Positions 1-8,280 of a stretch of DNA of 39,294 bases are shown here, piece after piece; within the stretch, counting starts at the first letter, position 1; each line of letters begins with the position of its first letter. A program made the position numbers and the translations under genes. Source of the stretch: Bacteroidales bacterium (GTDB taxonomy: Bacteria > Bacteroidota > Bacteroidia > Bacteroidales > M50B96). The notes beneath the pieces were generated by a model. The model was not told the DNA's origin. It saw nothing but the letters and a program-made list of their open reading frames with translations, and did not search any database. The stretch lies in NCBI GenBank assembly GCA_021740905.1, contig JAIOYV010000063.1:1-39294 (forward strand). Reading direction: 5' to 3'.

Positions 1-257
1 CCGCAGCGTCTTTCACCGTGACAGGCCTTGCCGATGCCACGTACTCGATTACACTGCCTGCCGGTGCAACAACCATCAGCTACTCGGGCAACGACATGAC
101 AGTTGATAACTGGACCAGCACCCCAACCCCAACCGGAACCCTTACAGGCGGTACCCAAACCCTCAACGTTGGTGCAACTTTAAATGTACCCGCAAGCTCA
201 CCAGCCGGGTTGTACACTTCAGCTGTTCCTTTCGAAGTAACCGTAAATTATAACTAA
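1..257 (+). CDS. DUF4402-like secreted protein, C-terminal fragment
   Basis: The reading frame is open from the first codons of the window (frame of position 3) to a TAA at 255-257, so the gene begins upstream and only about 84 C-terminal residues are visible. A GTG at 18 lies in frame but is internal and should not be taken as the start. The fragment is rich in Thr, Gly and small residues. It carries the pattern typical of the DUF4402 C-terminus: a short VTG stretch, an LPAG-x-T segment, a strand containing MTVDNWTS, then LNVGATLNVP and a final AGLYTSAVPFEVTVNYN strand. Proteins of this type are exported beta-sandwich proteins of unknown function. The next gene downstream is of the same family and shares the IGATLDI...GIYTG...VTFDFN pattern, which suggests a local duplication. 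Family assignment is by pattern recognition only. Confidence 0.7.
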   Translation, partial: AASFTVTGLADATYSITLPAGATTISYSGNDMTVDNWTSTPTPTGTLTGGTQTLNVGATLNVPASSPAGLYTSAVPFEVTVNYN

Positions 258-382
258 TAGGAAGATCTGAAGGAGTGATCATTCTGTCGAGATAAAAATT
301 CGGGTCAGTTAGTTGTATCAATATTGAACTAAGAAGATTAAGAAAGGCTCAAGCCTCCAATAAACATCTAAAAAGTAGAAAA

Positions 383-916
383 GTGAAAAAAGCACATCTG
401 TCCATATTATTTGTTTTACTTGTTTTGTCGTTTTCGATGAACAAAGCCCAAGCACAGAACCTAAATCAGTCCAAGGCAAAAGCTCGCGCTTATGCAAGGG
501 TTGTAACCAATTTCTCTGCTGTAAAAACATCTGACCTGACTTTTGAGAACTTTCCTACTCACGATTGGGATGGAAACCCAATCGTTACGCCACATAATAA
601 TCCTTCGAGCAATGGAAATAATTCAACAGGATACAAAATAGATTATGCAGCAAATTTCTTTGTGACCGGCGGAAAAGAAACTGCTTTTTCAATTTCATTG
701 CCCAATACACCAATTGCCCTAAAGAATATCTCCGACACAAAAACTATACATGTAAGTAATTGGAGTGCTGATTACTTAGACAATACTCATGAAGGCCCAA
801 TGGCAGATGGGTACTATAAAGTGGGCATTGGGGCTACTCTTGATATAGGCACACTGAAAGACAAGCCCGTTGGTATTTATACTGGAATTTATAAAGTTAC
901 ATTTGACTTTAATTAG
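383..916 (+). CDS. DUF4402-like exported protein
   Basis: This is a 177-residue protein starting at GTG (383-385); no ATG gives the complete signal peptide. Residues 1-24 form a Sec signal peptide (KK, a hydrophobic core, then a cut near AQA-Q). The mature part begins with KAKARAYARVV, common in this family before the first strand. It then has a loop rich in Asn and Pro, and ends with YKVGIGATLDIGTLKDKPVGIYTGIYKVTF, matching the C-terminus of the preceding fragment (GATLNVP...GLYTSAVPFEVTVNYN). The likely fold is a beta-sandwich, and the likely location is the periplasm or cell surface. No catalytic motif is visible. The 125-nt gap to the preceding gene has no strong terminator, so the two could be co-transcribed. 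A bidirectional terminator lies downstream at 999-1031. Function unknown. Confidence 0.75.
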   Translation: MKKAHLSILFVLLVLSFSMNKAQAQNLNQSKAKARAYARVVTNFSAVKTSDLTFENFPTHDWDGNPIVTPHNNPSSNGNNSTGYKIDYAANFFVTGGKETAFSISLPNTPIALKNISDTKTIHVSNWSADYLDNTHEGPMADGYYKVGIGATLDIGTLKDKPVGIYTGIYKVTFDFN

Positions 917-926
917 GATACAAAAA

Positions 927-957
927 CAGTCGGCAGTCAAAAGTAAACAGTCGGCAG
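927..957. repeat. two copies of CAGTCGGCAG
   Basis: The 10-mer CAGTCGGCAG occurs at 927-936 and 948-957, 21 nt apart, just after the stop of the DUF4402-like gene. The same 10-mer recurs at 39134-39143 beside a CAGTAGG heptamer run. It is a short interspersed intergenic repeat of unknown role. Confidence 0.7.
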
Positions 958-998
958 AAATCAAACTAAAAGAGATTGGTTTCGGCAAAAATAGATAC

Positions 999-1031
999 AA
1001 TGGAATGAGAACAACTCATTCCATTTTTTTT
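999..1031. terminator. bidirectional rho-independent terminator
   Basis: A perfect 11-bp stem (AATGGAATGAG at 999-1009 with CTCATTCCATT at 1015-1025) has a 5-nt loop AACAA and is followed by a T-run. It lies between the convergent DUF4402-like gene and SDR gene and can serve both. Confidence 0.85.
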
Positions 1032-1062
1032 GTGATGATTTGAGTCTGGGCTTTTTTGTGTT

Positions 1063-1842
1063 TCAGAGGACACTATTTGTTTTCAATCCCCGATGCACAA
1101 TTGTCGCGCTGGCTTGAATAGTGGGCATAATTACCAGATCGTTTATGTTGACACTGGCAGGACGGGTGGCGCAAAATAGCACTGCCTCGGCAATGTCGTC
1201 GGCATAAAGGGGCACAAGATCGTTGTAAACAGAGTCGGCTTTTTGCCTGTCGCCTTTAAAACGAACCAGTGAAAATTCAGTGTCGACCATCCCAGGGTGG
1301 ATGCCTGTCACTTTAACATTGTCATGTACCAAGTCGATGCGCATGCCTTTGGTTATGGCATCCACAGCGTGTTTGGTACCACAATACACATTTCCATTGG
1401 GGTACACTTCTTTTCCTGCGATACTGCCTATATTTATAATATGGCCTTGTTTGCGTTTCACCATCAACGGGGAAATTTCGCGGCTCAAATACAGCAAACC
1501 CTTTATGTTGGTATCGATCATTCGTTCCCAGTCGTCAATCACACCTTCCTGGATGCTGCTTAAACCTACTGCCAACCCAGCATTGTTAACCAGCAGGTCG
1601 ATATCTTTCCAACTTTCGGGCAAGCCCAGAACAGCTTTTTGGACTTCTGCCAAAACACGGACATCAAAATTCAAGGTTATTACTTCAACTTTAAACTCAT
1701 TGCGGATCCTCTCCTCCAACAATATCAACCGATCCCCACGCCGTCCGGTGATAATCAGGTCGTAATTATTCTCTGCTAATTTCAGTGCCACTGCTTCACC
1801 TATTCCGCTTGTTGCCCCTGACACAAATGCTATTTTGCTCAT
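1063..1842 (-). CDS. short-chain dehydrogenase/reductase (YdfG-like)
   Basis: A 259-residue classical SDR, the normal length for the family. The NAD(P)-binding glycine motif is SGATSGIG at residues 8-15, followed by the Arg pair TGRR near residue 35 that favours NADP(H). NNAG is at 86-89. The catalytic triad is Ser140, Tyr153 and Lys157 (YCGTK). The [22 protein letters not shown] arrangement resembles the YdfG / L-allo-threonine or 3-hydroxy acid dehydrogenase subgroup, which oxidises beta-hydroxy acids, but the substrate cannot be fixed from sequence. The protein is cytosolic and the gene is monocistronic. The start is supported by a good promoter at 1868-1898 (minus) and it diverges from asnS. 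Nothing links it functionally to its neighbours. Confidence 0.9.
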   Translation of the reverse strand: MSKIAFVSGATSGIGEAVALKLAENNYDLIITGRRGDRLILLEERIRNEFKVEVITLNFDVRVLAEVQKAVLGLPESWKDIDLLVNNAGLAVGLSSIQEGVIDDWERMIDTNIKGLLYLSREISPLMVKRKQGHIINIGSIAGKEVYPNGNVYCGTKHAVDAITKGMRIDLVHDNVKVTGIHPGMVDTEFSLVRFKGDRQKADSVYNDLVPLYADDIAEAVLFCATRPASVNINDLVIMPTIQASATIVHRGLKTNSVL

Positions 1843-1867
1843 CTAATTTTGATTTTGGATATGAGGG

Positions 1868-1898
1868 CAAAGATAGAAGACAGTGTAGAAAATTACAA
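1868..1898 (-). promoter_or_regulatory. Bacteroidota-type promoter of the SDR gene
   Basis: On the minus strand a perfect -7 element TATCTTTG (TAnnTTTG; plus-strand 1868-1875) is preceded after 20 nt by TTG (plus-strand CAA, 1896-1898) as a -33 element. It lies 26 nt upstream of the SDR ATG. Confidence 0.65.
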
Positions 1899-1947
1899 TT
1901 TAAGTATTTGTTTTTTGCAAAGCCATAAACAGATACGATCAAAATTG

Positions 1948-1955
1948 TATTTTTG
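1948..1955 (+). promoter_or_regulatory. -7 element of the asnS promoter
   Basis: TATTTTTG fits the Bacteroidota -7 consensus TAnnTTTG and lies 22 nt before the ATG at 1978. No clear -33 TTG is seen at the usual distance. Its position argues against an asnS start further upstream (at 1849), because that codon would precede the promoter. Confidence 0.6.
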
Positions 1956-1977
1956 CGCTCCGAAAAAGAAAATAAAT

Positions 1978-3438
1978 ATGAAAGATAAGAGACATTATAA
2001 GATTTGCAGTATTTTAAAACCGACCAGAGAGGTTGAAATTGGAAGCAGCCTTACCATAAAAGGATGGGTACGGACAAAGCGTGGCAGTAAGAATGTTGCC
2101 TTCCTGGCCATGAACGATGGCTCGTGCATCCATAATATCCAAGTTGTGGTTGATCTAGCCTTAATCCCCGAAACTTTATTGATGAAAGTCCACTCAGGAG
2201 CTGCTTTGTCGATTAAGGGAAAACTCATCGAATCGCAGGGGAGTGGGCAAAGTGTCGAGATTTCGGCAGAAGAAATTGAGTTGTTGGGCGAAGCAAACCC
2301 AGAAGAGTATCCTATTCAACCTAAAAAACATTCGCTGGAATTTTTGCGCGAAAATGCCCATCTGAGATTTCGCACGAATACTTTTGCAGCCATTACCCGT
2401 GTGCGCCATGCCATGATATTTGCCATACACAAGTTTTTTAACGACCGTGGTTTTTACAATATTCATACACCCATTGTCACCGGTTCGGATGCCGAGGGTG
2501 CCGGGGAGATGTTCCATGTAACAACGCTCGATGCCAAAAACCCTCCTTTGACCGAAGACGGAAAAGTAAATTTCGAGGAGGACTTTTTTGGGAAAGAGAC
2601 CAACCTCACCGTTTCGGGTCAATTGGAAGCAGAGTTGGCAGCCCTGGCTATGGGACAGGTTTATACGTTTGGCCCCACTTTCAGGGCCGAGAATTCAAAC
2701 ACATCGCGCCACCTGGCCGAGTTTTGGATGATTGAACCCGAAGTTGCCTTCAACGACATACACGACAACATGGACCTGGCCGAAGATATGCTGAAGTATG
2801 TCATCCGGTATGCCCTCGATAATTGCGCCGACGACCTCGACTTTTTAAGCAAACGCCAGACGGAAGAAGAAAAGGTGAAACCCGAGAGCGAACGTTCGCC
2901 AATGGAGCTTATCGAAAAACTAAAATTTGTGGCCGAAAACGAATTTGTACGAACAACTTATACCGAGGCCATTGAAATATTGAAAAATTCAAAACCCAAT
3001 AAAAAGAAAAAATTTCAATACTTGATCGAAGAATGGGGTGCCGACCTGCAATCGGAGCACGAGCGTTTTTTAGTTGAAAAACATTTTCAAAAGCCAGTTA
3101 TTTTAACCGATTATCCATCGAAGATCAAAGCTTTTTACATGAAGCAGAACGAAGATGGCAAAACTGTGCGGGCTATGGACATTTTGTTTCCGGGAATTGG
3201 TGAAATAGTTGGAGGCTCGCAGCGCGAAGAGGTATATGATAAACTATTGAGTAAAATGAGGGAAATGAATATCCCTGAAGAGGAAATGTGGTGGTACCTC
3301 GATACCCGAAAATTCGGGACTGTACCTCATGCGGGGTTTGGTCTTGGGTTCGAGCGGTTGATGCTGTTCGTAACGGGCATGGGGAATATCAGGGATGTAA
3401 TACCTTTTCCCCGTACCCCTAAAAATGCAGAGTTTTAG
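1978..3438 (+). CDS. asnS: asparaginyl-tRNA synthetase
   Basis: A cytosolic class II aminoacyl-tRNA synthetase of 486 residues that charges tRNA-Asn; bacterial AsnRS is usually about 460-470 residues. The N-terminal OB-fold anticodon-binding domain (about residues 18-110) contains the family-typical [16 protein letters not shown]. The catalytic core follows. Motif 2 is [20 protein letters not shown] near residues 230-250, and motif 3 is [12 protein letters not shown] near 451-462. The frame is open back to 1849, but the ATG at 1978 (MKDKRHYK) is preferred: it follows a TAnnTTTG element and gives the normal N-terminus. An insert around residues 285-345, rich in charged residues, separates motif 2 from the later core, as in other Bacteroidota AsnRS. 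rpoN follows after 69 nt on the same strand. Confidence 0.97.
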   Translation: MKDKRHYKICSILKPTREVEIGSSLTIKGWVRTKRGSKNVAFLAMNDGSCIHNIQVVVDLALIPETLLMKVHSGAALSIKGKLIESQGSGQSVEISAEEIELLGEANPEEYPIQPKKHSLEFLRENAHLRFRTNTFAAITRVRHAMIFAIHKFFNDRGFYNIHTPIVTGSDAEGAGEMFHVTTLDAKNPPLTEDGKVNFEEDFFGKETNLTVSGQLEAELAALAMGQVYTFGPTFRAENSNTSRHLAEFWMIEPEVAFNDIHDNMDLAEDMLKYVIRYALDNCADDLDFLSKRQTEEEKVKPESERSPMELIEKLKFVAENEFVRTTYTEAIEILKNSKPNKKKKFQYLIEEWGADLQSEHERFLVEKHFQKPVILTDYPSKIKAFYMKQNEDGKTVRAMDILFPGIGEIVGGSQREEVYDKLLSKMREMNIPEEEMWWYLDTRKFGTVPHAGFGLGFERLMLFVTGMGNIRDVIPFPRTPKNAEF

Positions 3439-3507
3439 GAAAATAAATAAGGTTGTGTTTTATTCAACAAAAATGAATACTTTGGTACTGAGATTAAACT
3501 TGGGAGA

Positions 3508-4962
3508 ATGTTAAATCAAAAGTTACAACAAAAGCTATTACAGAAACTGTCGCCTCAGCAAATCCAGCTGATCAAGTTGCTGGAAATTCCGACCGTTCAA
3601 TTAGAGCAGCGTATAAAAAAAGAGCTGGAAGAAAATCCAACCCTCGAAGAAGGTGCCGATACCGACCCCGAGGAAGAGCAGGAAGAGGAGGATATTCCTG
3701 AGGAGGAAGATGAAAAGGACAATGAATTCTCATTGGAAGATTATATCCAGGACGAGGACACTCCTTCGTATAAATTGACCGAGAGCAATTACTCGAAAGA
3801 CGACAAGCGGCCCGACATTCCTTTTTCGACCGGCTCTACTTTTCATGAATATTTGCTGTCGCAATTGGGATTACGAGTGCTCGACGAAAGGCAGGAACAG
3901 ATTGCCAGCTACATGATTGGCAACATCGATGATGATGGATACTTACGGCGTGACCTTGATGCTATTGTCGACGACCTGGCATTTACCCAAAACATCACTT
4001 CCAACTACGAAGAGTTGCGGCAGTTGCTTGATATTATCCACGATTTTGAACCGACCGGGGTTGGGGCACGCGATTTACAAGAATGTTTGCTACTTCAAAT
4101 AAAGGCCAAAGACAGGACCTTGCTCGAAGTTGAAACGGCGTATAATATCCTTCGTCATCATTTCGAGGAATTCACCCGGAAACATTACGACAAAATAATT
4201 AAACGCCTCGACATAGATGAAGAACTTCTGAAAGATGCCATCGACGAAATCCTGCACCTGAACCCAAAACCTGGTGGCTCGTACAGCGATTCTCAGAACA
4301 AAGATTTCCACCATATTGTACCCGATTTCCTGCTTGATTACATCGACGGCGAATTACAGTTGCGACTGAACCAACGAAATGTTCCCGAACTAAGAGTAAG
4401 CCGCACATACTCCGAAATGCTACAGGGAATTTCGAAAGACAAAAAAAACCATAGCCAGAAAGACAAGGATACATTTACGTATGTAAAGCAAAAGCTCGAT
4501 TCGGCCAAATGGTTTATTGATGCCATAAAACAACGACATGCCACTTTGCTGGGCACCATGAACGAGATTATCGACTATCAGCGGGAATATTTTGAGGATG
4601 GTGATGAGACAAAACTACGCCCGATGATTTTAAAGGATATAGCTGAACGGACAGGACTCGACATTTCTACTATATCGAGGGTGTCTAATAGCAAATACAT
4701 ACAAACGCATTTTGGGATATTCCCGCTTAAATTTTTCTTTTCGGAAGGTATGCCCACCGATTCAGGTGAGGAAGTAAGTACACGGGAGATCAAAAAAATA
4801 TTGCAGGAATGCATCGACAATGAATCGAAGAAGAAACCATTAACCGATGACAAGCTGATGCAAATCTTAAACGAAAAAGGCTACCAGATTGCCCGGCGTA
4901 CAGTAGCCAAATACCGCGAACAACTGAACCTGCCGGTGGCAAGGATGAGGAAGGAACTTTAA
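3508..4962 (+). CDS. rpoN: RNA polymerase sigma-54 factor
   Basis: A full-length sigma-54 of 484 residues. Region I (residues 1-50) has the Gln/Leu-rich pattern QKLQQKLLQKLSPQQIQLIKLLEIP, which contacts activator and holds the closed complex. Region II (about 50-95) is strongly acidic (runs of Glu and Asp). The core-binding region follows. A helix-turn-helix near residues 375-400 (DIAERTGLDISTISRVSNSKY) recognises the -12 element. The C-terminal RpoN box ARRTVAKYR (462-470) reads the -24 element. The ATG at 3508 has a GGGAG ribosome-binding site. Transcription from sigma-54 promoters needs an AAA+ enhancer-binding protein, and none is encoded in this window. A repeat array (4969-5163) begins six bases after the stop codon. 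Confidence 0.97.
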   Translation: MLNQKLQQKLLQKLSPQQIQLIKLLEIPTVQLEQRIKKELEENPTLEEGADTDPEEEQEEEDIPEEEDEKDNEFSLEDYIQDEDTPSYKLTESNYSKDDKRPDIPFSTGSTFHEYLLSQLGLRVLDERQEQIASYMIGNIDDDGYLRRDLDAIVDDLAFTQNITSNYEELRQLLDIIHDFEPTGVGARDLQECLLLQIKAKDRTLLEVETAYNILRHHFEEFTRKHYDKIIKRLDIDEELLKDAIDEILHLNPKPGGSYSDSQNKDFHHIVPDFLLDYIDGELQLRLNQRNVPELRVSRTYSEMLQGISKDKKNHSQKDKDTFTYVKQKLDSAKWFIDAIKQRHATLLGTMNEIIDYQREYFEDGDETKLRPMILKDIAERTGLDISTISRVSNSKYIQTHFGIFPLKFFFSEGMPTDSGEEVSTREIKKILQECIDNESKKKPLTDDKLMQILNEKGYQIARRTVAKYREQLNLPVARMRKEL

Positions 4963-4968
4963 TTCATG

Positions 4969-5163
4969 GTCATTCAATAGTCATTAGCTGCGCGTCATTC
5001 AATAGTCATTAAGTAGTCATTCAATAGTCATTATGTATAAAAATGACAGCGAAGCCAAATGACGTGCGAAGCACTAATGACGGCGAAGCCAAATGACAGC
5101 GAAGCAAATGACGTGCGAAGCACTAATGACGGCGAAGCCAAATGACGTGCGAAGTGCAATTGA
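4969..5163. repeat. GTCATT / AATGAC mirrored repeat array
   Basis: The first half contains three copies of the 18-mer GTCATTCAATAGTCATTA (4969-4986, 4994-5011, 5016-5033), giving six GTCATT words. The second half (5042-5163) contains seven AATGAC words (at 5042, 5058, 5076, 5092, 5107, 5125 and 5141), each followed by a CGAAG-containing tail. The tails alternate between a GCGAAGCCA form and a GTGCGAAGCACT form. GTCATT and AATGAC are reverse complements, so the two halves can pair, though their periods differ (about 11 versus 15-18). It fills the whole rpoN to PAP2-like gap. Confidence 0.85.
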
Positions 5164-5178
5164 CAATAAATTAGAATA

Positions 5179-5784
5179 GTGAAATACATTTACAAAGGCA
5201 TATCAAAAATTTTTCATCCCTTGTTGTTGCCCACTTTTGGGCTGCTGGTTATTTTCAATTCGGGTAGCTACCATTCTTACCTCACCTTCGAAGTTAAAAA
5301 GGTAATCTTGTCGGTTTATTTTGTTTCCACGGTATTGCTTCCATTAAGTGTTTTTCCGTTTTTCTACTATCAGAAAATAATCCGCAACTGGGCTATGACC
5401 GACCATCGTGAAAGGGTATTGCCCATACTCGTGGTAAGTGCCTTCCACTTTTTTGCATGGTACATGATTGGCCGCTATCCCATTCCGCCTTTGTACAAAT
5501 CCTTTGTTTTTTATACTGCAGTTGGTTCTTTGCTTGCCGCCCTTCTTTCAATAAGGTGGAACATCAGTGTACATGTTTTGGCCATTGGTGGGCTTGTTGG
5601 CTTCACTCTGGCTTTGGCTTTTAGCGAATCGCTGGACTTACATTTTATGGTCATGGTTATGATTGTGGCAACCGGGTTGCTGATATTTTCACGTTTGGGA
5701 TTGAACAAAAACACAGCCCGTATGGTGTACCTTAGCTTTTTATTAGGGATGTTGATGATGTTTGTACCGGTCTATTTTTTCTGA
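5179..5784 (+). CDS. PAP2-related integral membrane protein
   Basis: A 201-residue, very hydrophobic protein with about six transmembrane segments, starting at GTG (5179). The segment TDHRERVLPIL near residue 75 and RWNISVHVLAIGGLVG near 125-140 look like degenerate forms of membrane PAP2-superfamily (lipid phosphate phosphatase) motifs, where SxH carries the catalytic His. The first canonical motif (KxxxxxxRP) is not convincing, and the last is not evident near SRLGLNKNTARMVY (about 170-185). It may be an inactive or divergent relative. The inner membrane is the expected site. No TAnnTTTG promoter is seen directly upstream; the gene sits behind the repeat array, so it may depend on read-through from rpoN or on signals inside the array. 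The assignment is tentative; membrane localisation is secure. Confidence 0.6.
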   Translation: MKYIYKGISKIFHPLLLPTFGLLVIFNSGSYHSYLTFEVKKVILSVYFVSTVLLPLSVFPFFYYQKIIRNWAMTDHRERVLPILVVSAFHFFAWYMIGRYPIPPLYKSFVFYTAVGSLLAALLSIRWNISVHVLAIGGLVGFTLALAFSESLDLHFMVMVMIVATGLLIFSRLGLNKNTARMVYLSFLLGMLMMFVPVYFF

Positions 5785-5933
5785 GCAGTAAAAATTTACA
5801 CATAATGAAAAAGAAAAAGACTTTTTCACACAAGCAATGGAATCACTTGATTGTAACAATCTGTAGAAATCACCTTACCCGCTTAATAAGATGATACCCC
5901 ATCCTGAAAAATAGCTTACTGTTATAAAACATA

Positions 5934-5963
5934 TTTGGTATTCAAAAAAAAAGCACATCTTTG
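5934..5963 (+). promoter_or_regulatory. candidate promoter of the small lipoprotein gene
   Basis: TTTG (5934-5937), an 18-nt spacer and CATCTTTG (5956-5963), one mismatch from TAnnTTTG, lie 32 nt before the preferred ATG. Confidence 0.4.
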
Positions 5964-5995
5964 AAACCATGTTAAACCAAATTAAAATTCAAAAA

Positions 5996-6280
5996 ATGAA
6001 AAGAATTACCCTTTTACTTTCAATGTTCCTTTTCTTAGTTGCTACTTCAGTTAGCGTAAGCTCATGCAGCAAGGATGAAGACAATGCAAAATCGTGTACC
6101 GAGTTAACACAGGCTTATGCTGATGCAGCCCTTGCATTTAATGCTGAAGAAAACGCCACCACATGTAACGCCCTCAAAGATGCAATTAATGAAATGAAGG
6201 CTGGTTGTGACAATCTTACACAAGATGAAATTGATGGTTTAGATCTTGTTTTAGCCTTCCTGGATTGCGAAAATCTATAA
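5996..6280 (+). CDS. small cysteine-rich lipoprotein
   Basis: The preferred start is ATG 5996 (MKRITLLL), giving 94 residues. An in-frame ATG at 5969 would add nine residues before the signal peptide, to no benefit. A hydrophobic segment ends in the lipobox VSSC, with the lipidated Cys at residue 24 followed by SKDEDN. An acidic stretch straight after the Cys resembles the Bacteroidota lipoprotein export signal for surface display. The mature part is about 70 residues, largely helical and Ala-rich, with four further Cys (in SCTEL, TTCNAL, GCDNL and DCENL) that could form two disulfides. No known domain was recognised. It has its own promoter-like sequence and a bidirectional terminator behind it, so it is likely monocistronic. 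Function unknown. Confidence 0.75.
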   Translation: MKRITLLLSMFLFLVATSVSVSSCSKDEDNAKSCTELTQAYADAALAFNAEENATTCNALKDAINEMKAGCDNLTQDEIDGLDLVLAFLDCENL

Positions 6281-6298
6281 AGGTAAAAAAGAATAATG

Positions 6299-6329
6299 AA
6301 AAGGCTGTCTCAAAAGGGCAGCCTTTTTT
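6299..6329. terminator. bidirectional rho-independent terminator
   Basis: Stem AAAAGGCTG (6299-6307) pairs with CAGCCTTTT (6319-6327) around an 11-nt loop. T/A-runs on both sides serve both the lipoprotein gene and the convergent response-regulator gene, whose stop codon overlaps the T-run. Confidence 0.8.
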
Positions 6330-7026
6330 ATTCCACAAATTTGTAACCTACCCCCTTTATTGTTTTGATGTATTTGTCCCCAATCTTCTCCCTTAGCTTT
6401 CTGATGTGGACATCGATAGTGCGGTCGCCAACAATAATATCGTCGCCCCAAACGGCTGAATAAATCTCGTCGCGCTCAAATACTTTTTCGGATTTCGAAG
6501 CCAACAACATCAGCAACTCAAATTCCTTTTTGGGCATGTAGATTTCTTTCTTGTTCTTGATCACCACATATTTTTCCCTGTCGATGGTCAAATTGCCTTT
6601 CACGATAATTTGCTTTTTGCCAGCTTCCTGACTTTCGGCAGCGTAGGTGTTTCGTTTTAGCAAAGCCTTGATACGGCTTATCAATACTTTTGGCTTTATG
6701 GGTTTGGTGATATAGTCGTCGGCACCCGCATCGAAACCGGCAATTTGCGAATAGTCCTCGCTGCGGGCTGTCAGAAAAGCAATGACTGTTCCTCCAAGTT
6801 TTGGTATTTTCTTGATCTCCTGGCAGGTTTCCATGCCATCCATCTCAGGCATCATAACATCCAGGAGAATAAGGTGGGGCAATTTGCTCTTTGCTATTCT
6901 GATAGCTTCCTTGCCATTTTCGGCTATGTAAACCTTAAATCCTTCTTTTTTTAAATTGTAGCTCAGAAATTCCAGGATATCCGTCTCGTCATCTACTAAA
7001 AGAATTTTGTAATCTTGATTTTCCAT
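6328..7026 (-). CDS. OmpR/PhoB-family response regulator
   Basis: A 232-residue regulator. The receiver domain (residues 5-120) has acidic pocket Asp12-Asp13, phosphoacceptor Asp56 (LILLDVMMP), Thr86 (FLTAR) and Lys108 (ITKPIKP). The C-terminal winged-helix domain (about 130-232) has the OmpR-type pattern FELLMLLASKSEKVFERDEIY, then DRTIDVHIRKLREKIG for DNA contact, and ends in TIKGVGYKF. It follows the sensor kinase gene on the minus strand after only 16 nt, so the two form one operon with the kinase first. The divergent neighbours are a PiT phosphate transporter and an OprO/P-like porin, which makes a PhoB role the best reading. Candidate 11-bp-repeat binding sites lie upstream of those genes. 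That role is inferred from context; the family assignment is secure. Confidence 0.93.
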   Translation of the reverse strand: MENQDYKILLVDDETDILEFLSYNLKKEGFKVYIAENGKEAIRIAKSKLPHLILLDVMMPEMDGMETCQEIKKIPKLGGTVIAFLTARSEDYSQIAGFDAGADDYITKPIKPKVLISRIKALLKRNTYAAESQEAGKKQIIVKGNLTIDREKYVVIKNKKEIYMPKKEFELLMLLASKSEKVFERDEIYSAVWGDDIIVGDRTIDVHIRKLREKIGDKYIKTIKGVGYKFVE

Positions 7027-7042
7027 TTTTAATTTTATTCAT

Positions 7043-8089
7043 TTACGTATTGGCATTTCTAAGTGTAAATGCAAAGGAAGTCCCTTTGCCTGCCGAACTG
7101 CGACAATTGATAGTTTGTTTGTGTGCTTCAATAATATGTTTTACAATGGCAAGCCCTAAGCCGGTACCCCCCTGTTCGCGCGAACGGCTTTTATCGACCC
7201 GGTAGAAACGCTCGAAAACACGCGGCAGGTCTTCTTCGGCAATCCCAATTCCATCGTCTTCTATTTCAATCAAAATACGGTTGTCCATATCAAGGAAATC
7301 AACAAAAGTATGACCATCCTTCTTCCCGTATTTAATTGAATTTGAAACCAGATTGGTGACCACGTCAAATATTTTCTCGCGGTTTGCATGAACCATTACA
7401 GGGCGATTATCTGGGGTTCGCAACCGCAGTTTAATATTTTTCTTTTGGGCCGTAATCTCATACATCTCAAATACTTCTTCGACCAAAACCACAATATCGA
7501 ACTTCGATAACTCAAGATGGAGTTCAGCGCTTTCGAGCCTCGAGATAGTTTCCAGGTCGTTTACAATCGAAATCAACCGGTTGAGGCTCTTCTCGGTACG
7601 TTCGAGGTATTTTATGTTGATGTTTTTATCGTCGATGCCCCCATCCAGCAGAGTAAGCACGTAGCCCTGTATGTTGAAGATTGGGGTTTTCAGTTCATGT
7701 GATACATTTCCAAGGAACTCTTTTCGGTACTGCTCAAGCTTTTTTAATTGGTCTATTTCCAGTGTCTTGGTGCGTGCCCATTCCCTTACTTCCTGGTCGA
7801 CCACTGAAATGATGTCCTTGTCTTCCAGTTTTTCCCTTATTTCTTTGTCAGGAATATTAATGTTGTGTATGGTTTTATAAATGGGCCTTATTCGGTGAAT
7901 GATGAAATTATTGAGCGCGTAATACAGGATCACATAGAAAATGATGAATACCGAAAGCACATACACAATCCACAATTCATAAAAATTTGAGGTCTTGGTA
8001 AACACAAACATGATGGTAAGGATGCCGGTCAAAAGGGCTATCAGAGCGGCAAGCAATACAGCCATTGGCCGTGGTGCGGTGTACTTCAT
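7043..8089 (-). CDS. PhoR-type sensor histidine kinase
   Basis: 348 residues. Two transmembrane helices (about 9-31 and 41-64) are separated by only about ten residues, so there is no periplasmic sensing domain, as in PhoR kinases that take their signal from a transporter complex. No PAS domain fits between the membrane and the DHp domain. The DHp domain holds the H-box GNVSHELKTP with phosphorylated His131. The ATPase domain has the N-box NLVSNSIKYG (about 245), G1 DDGIGI (about 280), F-box FERFYRVDKSRS and G2 GTGLGLAIVKHI (about 320). It is expected to phosphorylate the regulator encoded 16 nt downstream. The gene diverges from the PiT transporter across 191 nt. A PhoR role is inferred from topology and neighbours. 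Confidence 0.92.
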   Translation of the reverse strand: MKYTAPRPMAVLLAALIALLTGILTIMFVFTKTSNFYELWIVYVLSVFIIFYVILYYALNNFIIHRIRPIYKTIHNINIPDKEIREKLEDKDIISVVDQEVREWARTKTLEIDQLKKLEQYRKEFLGNVSHELKTPIFNIQGYVLTLLDGGIDDKNINIKYLERTEKSLNRLISIVNDLETISRLESAELHLELSKFDIVVLVEEVFEMYEITAQKKNIKLRLRTPDNRPVMVHANREKIFDVVTNLVSNSIKYGKKDGHTFVDFLDMDNRILIEIEDDGIGIAEEDLPRVFERFYRVDKSRSREQGGTGLGLAIVKHIIEAHKQTINCRSSAGKGTSFAFTLRNANT

Positions 8090-8108
8090 AAAGAATGAAA
8101 TTTTTATG

Positions 8109-8116
8109 CAAATTTA
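8109..8116 (-). promoter_or_regulatory. -7 element of the kinase/regulator operon
   Basis: On the minus strand TAAATTTG (plus-strand CAAATTTA) is a perfect TAnnTTTG, 19 nt upstream of the kinase ATG. No -33 element is seen at the usual spacing. Confidence 0.5.
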
Positions 8117-8191
8117 TAATTTTTGATTCAATAGAATTGCCTTTACAATTATTTAGCATAAATTGCGGCGATTGTTTAGGTTGAAGAAAGT

Positions 8192-8212
8192 TTAACTTAA
8201 CGTAAAGTTAAC
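8192..8212 (+). promoter_or_regulatory. candidate Pho-box repeat upstream of PiT
   Basis: TTAAC occurs at 8192-8196, 8197-8201 and 8208-8212; the last two are exactly 11 bp apart (TTAAC-N6-TTAAC). The same stretch is also an inverted repeat, TTAACTT-N6-AAGTTAA. It sits between the divergent kinase and transporter genes. The form matches known PhoB/PhoP boxes (11-bp direct repeats) and recurs upstream of the porin and the beta-helix lipoprotein. Binding is inferred. Confidence 0.5.
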
Positions 8213-8244
8213 ATTGGAGTTGGGTTTATGACTTTTGGAGGCTG

Positions 8245-8252
8245 TACTTTCG
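8245..8252 (+). promoter_or_regulatory. possible -7 element of the PiT gene
   Basis: TACTTTCG differs from TAnnTTTG at one position. It starts 36 nt before the ATG and 33 nt after the last TTAAC. An alternative, GACTTTTG at 8230-8237, also has one mismatch. Confidence 0.35.
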
Positions 8253-8280
8253 TCGCGAATTTCTAATTAACTAATGCTTT

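Noticed and set aside
1849-1977. N-terminal extension of AsnS from the upstream start at 1849
   Set aside because: It would precede the TAnnTTTG element at 1948-1955, and the added 43 residues do not match AsnRS; the ATG at 1978 gives the normal N-terminus.
4969-5163. CRISPR array
   Set aside because: Repeat units are only 6-18 bp, spacers are 2-12 bp and themselves repeated, and no cas gene is present.
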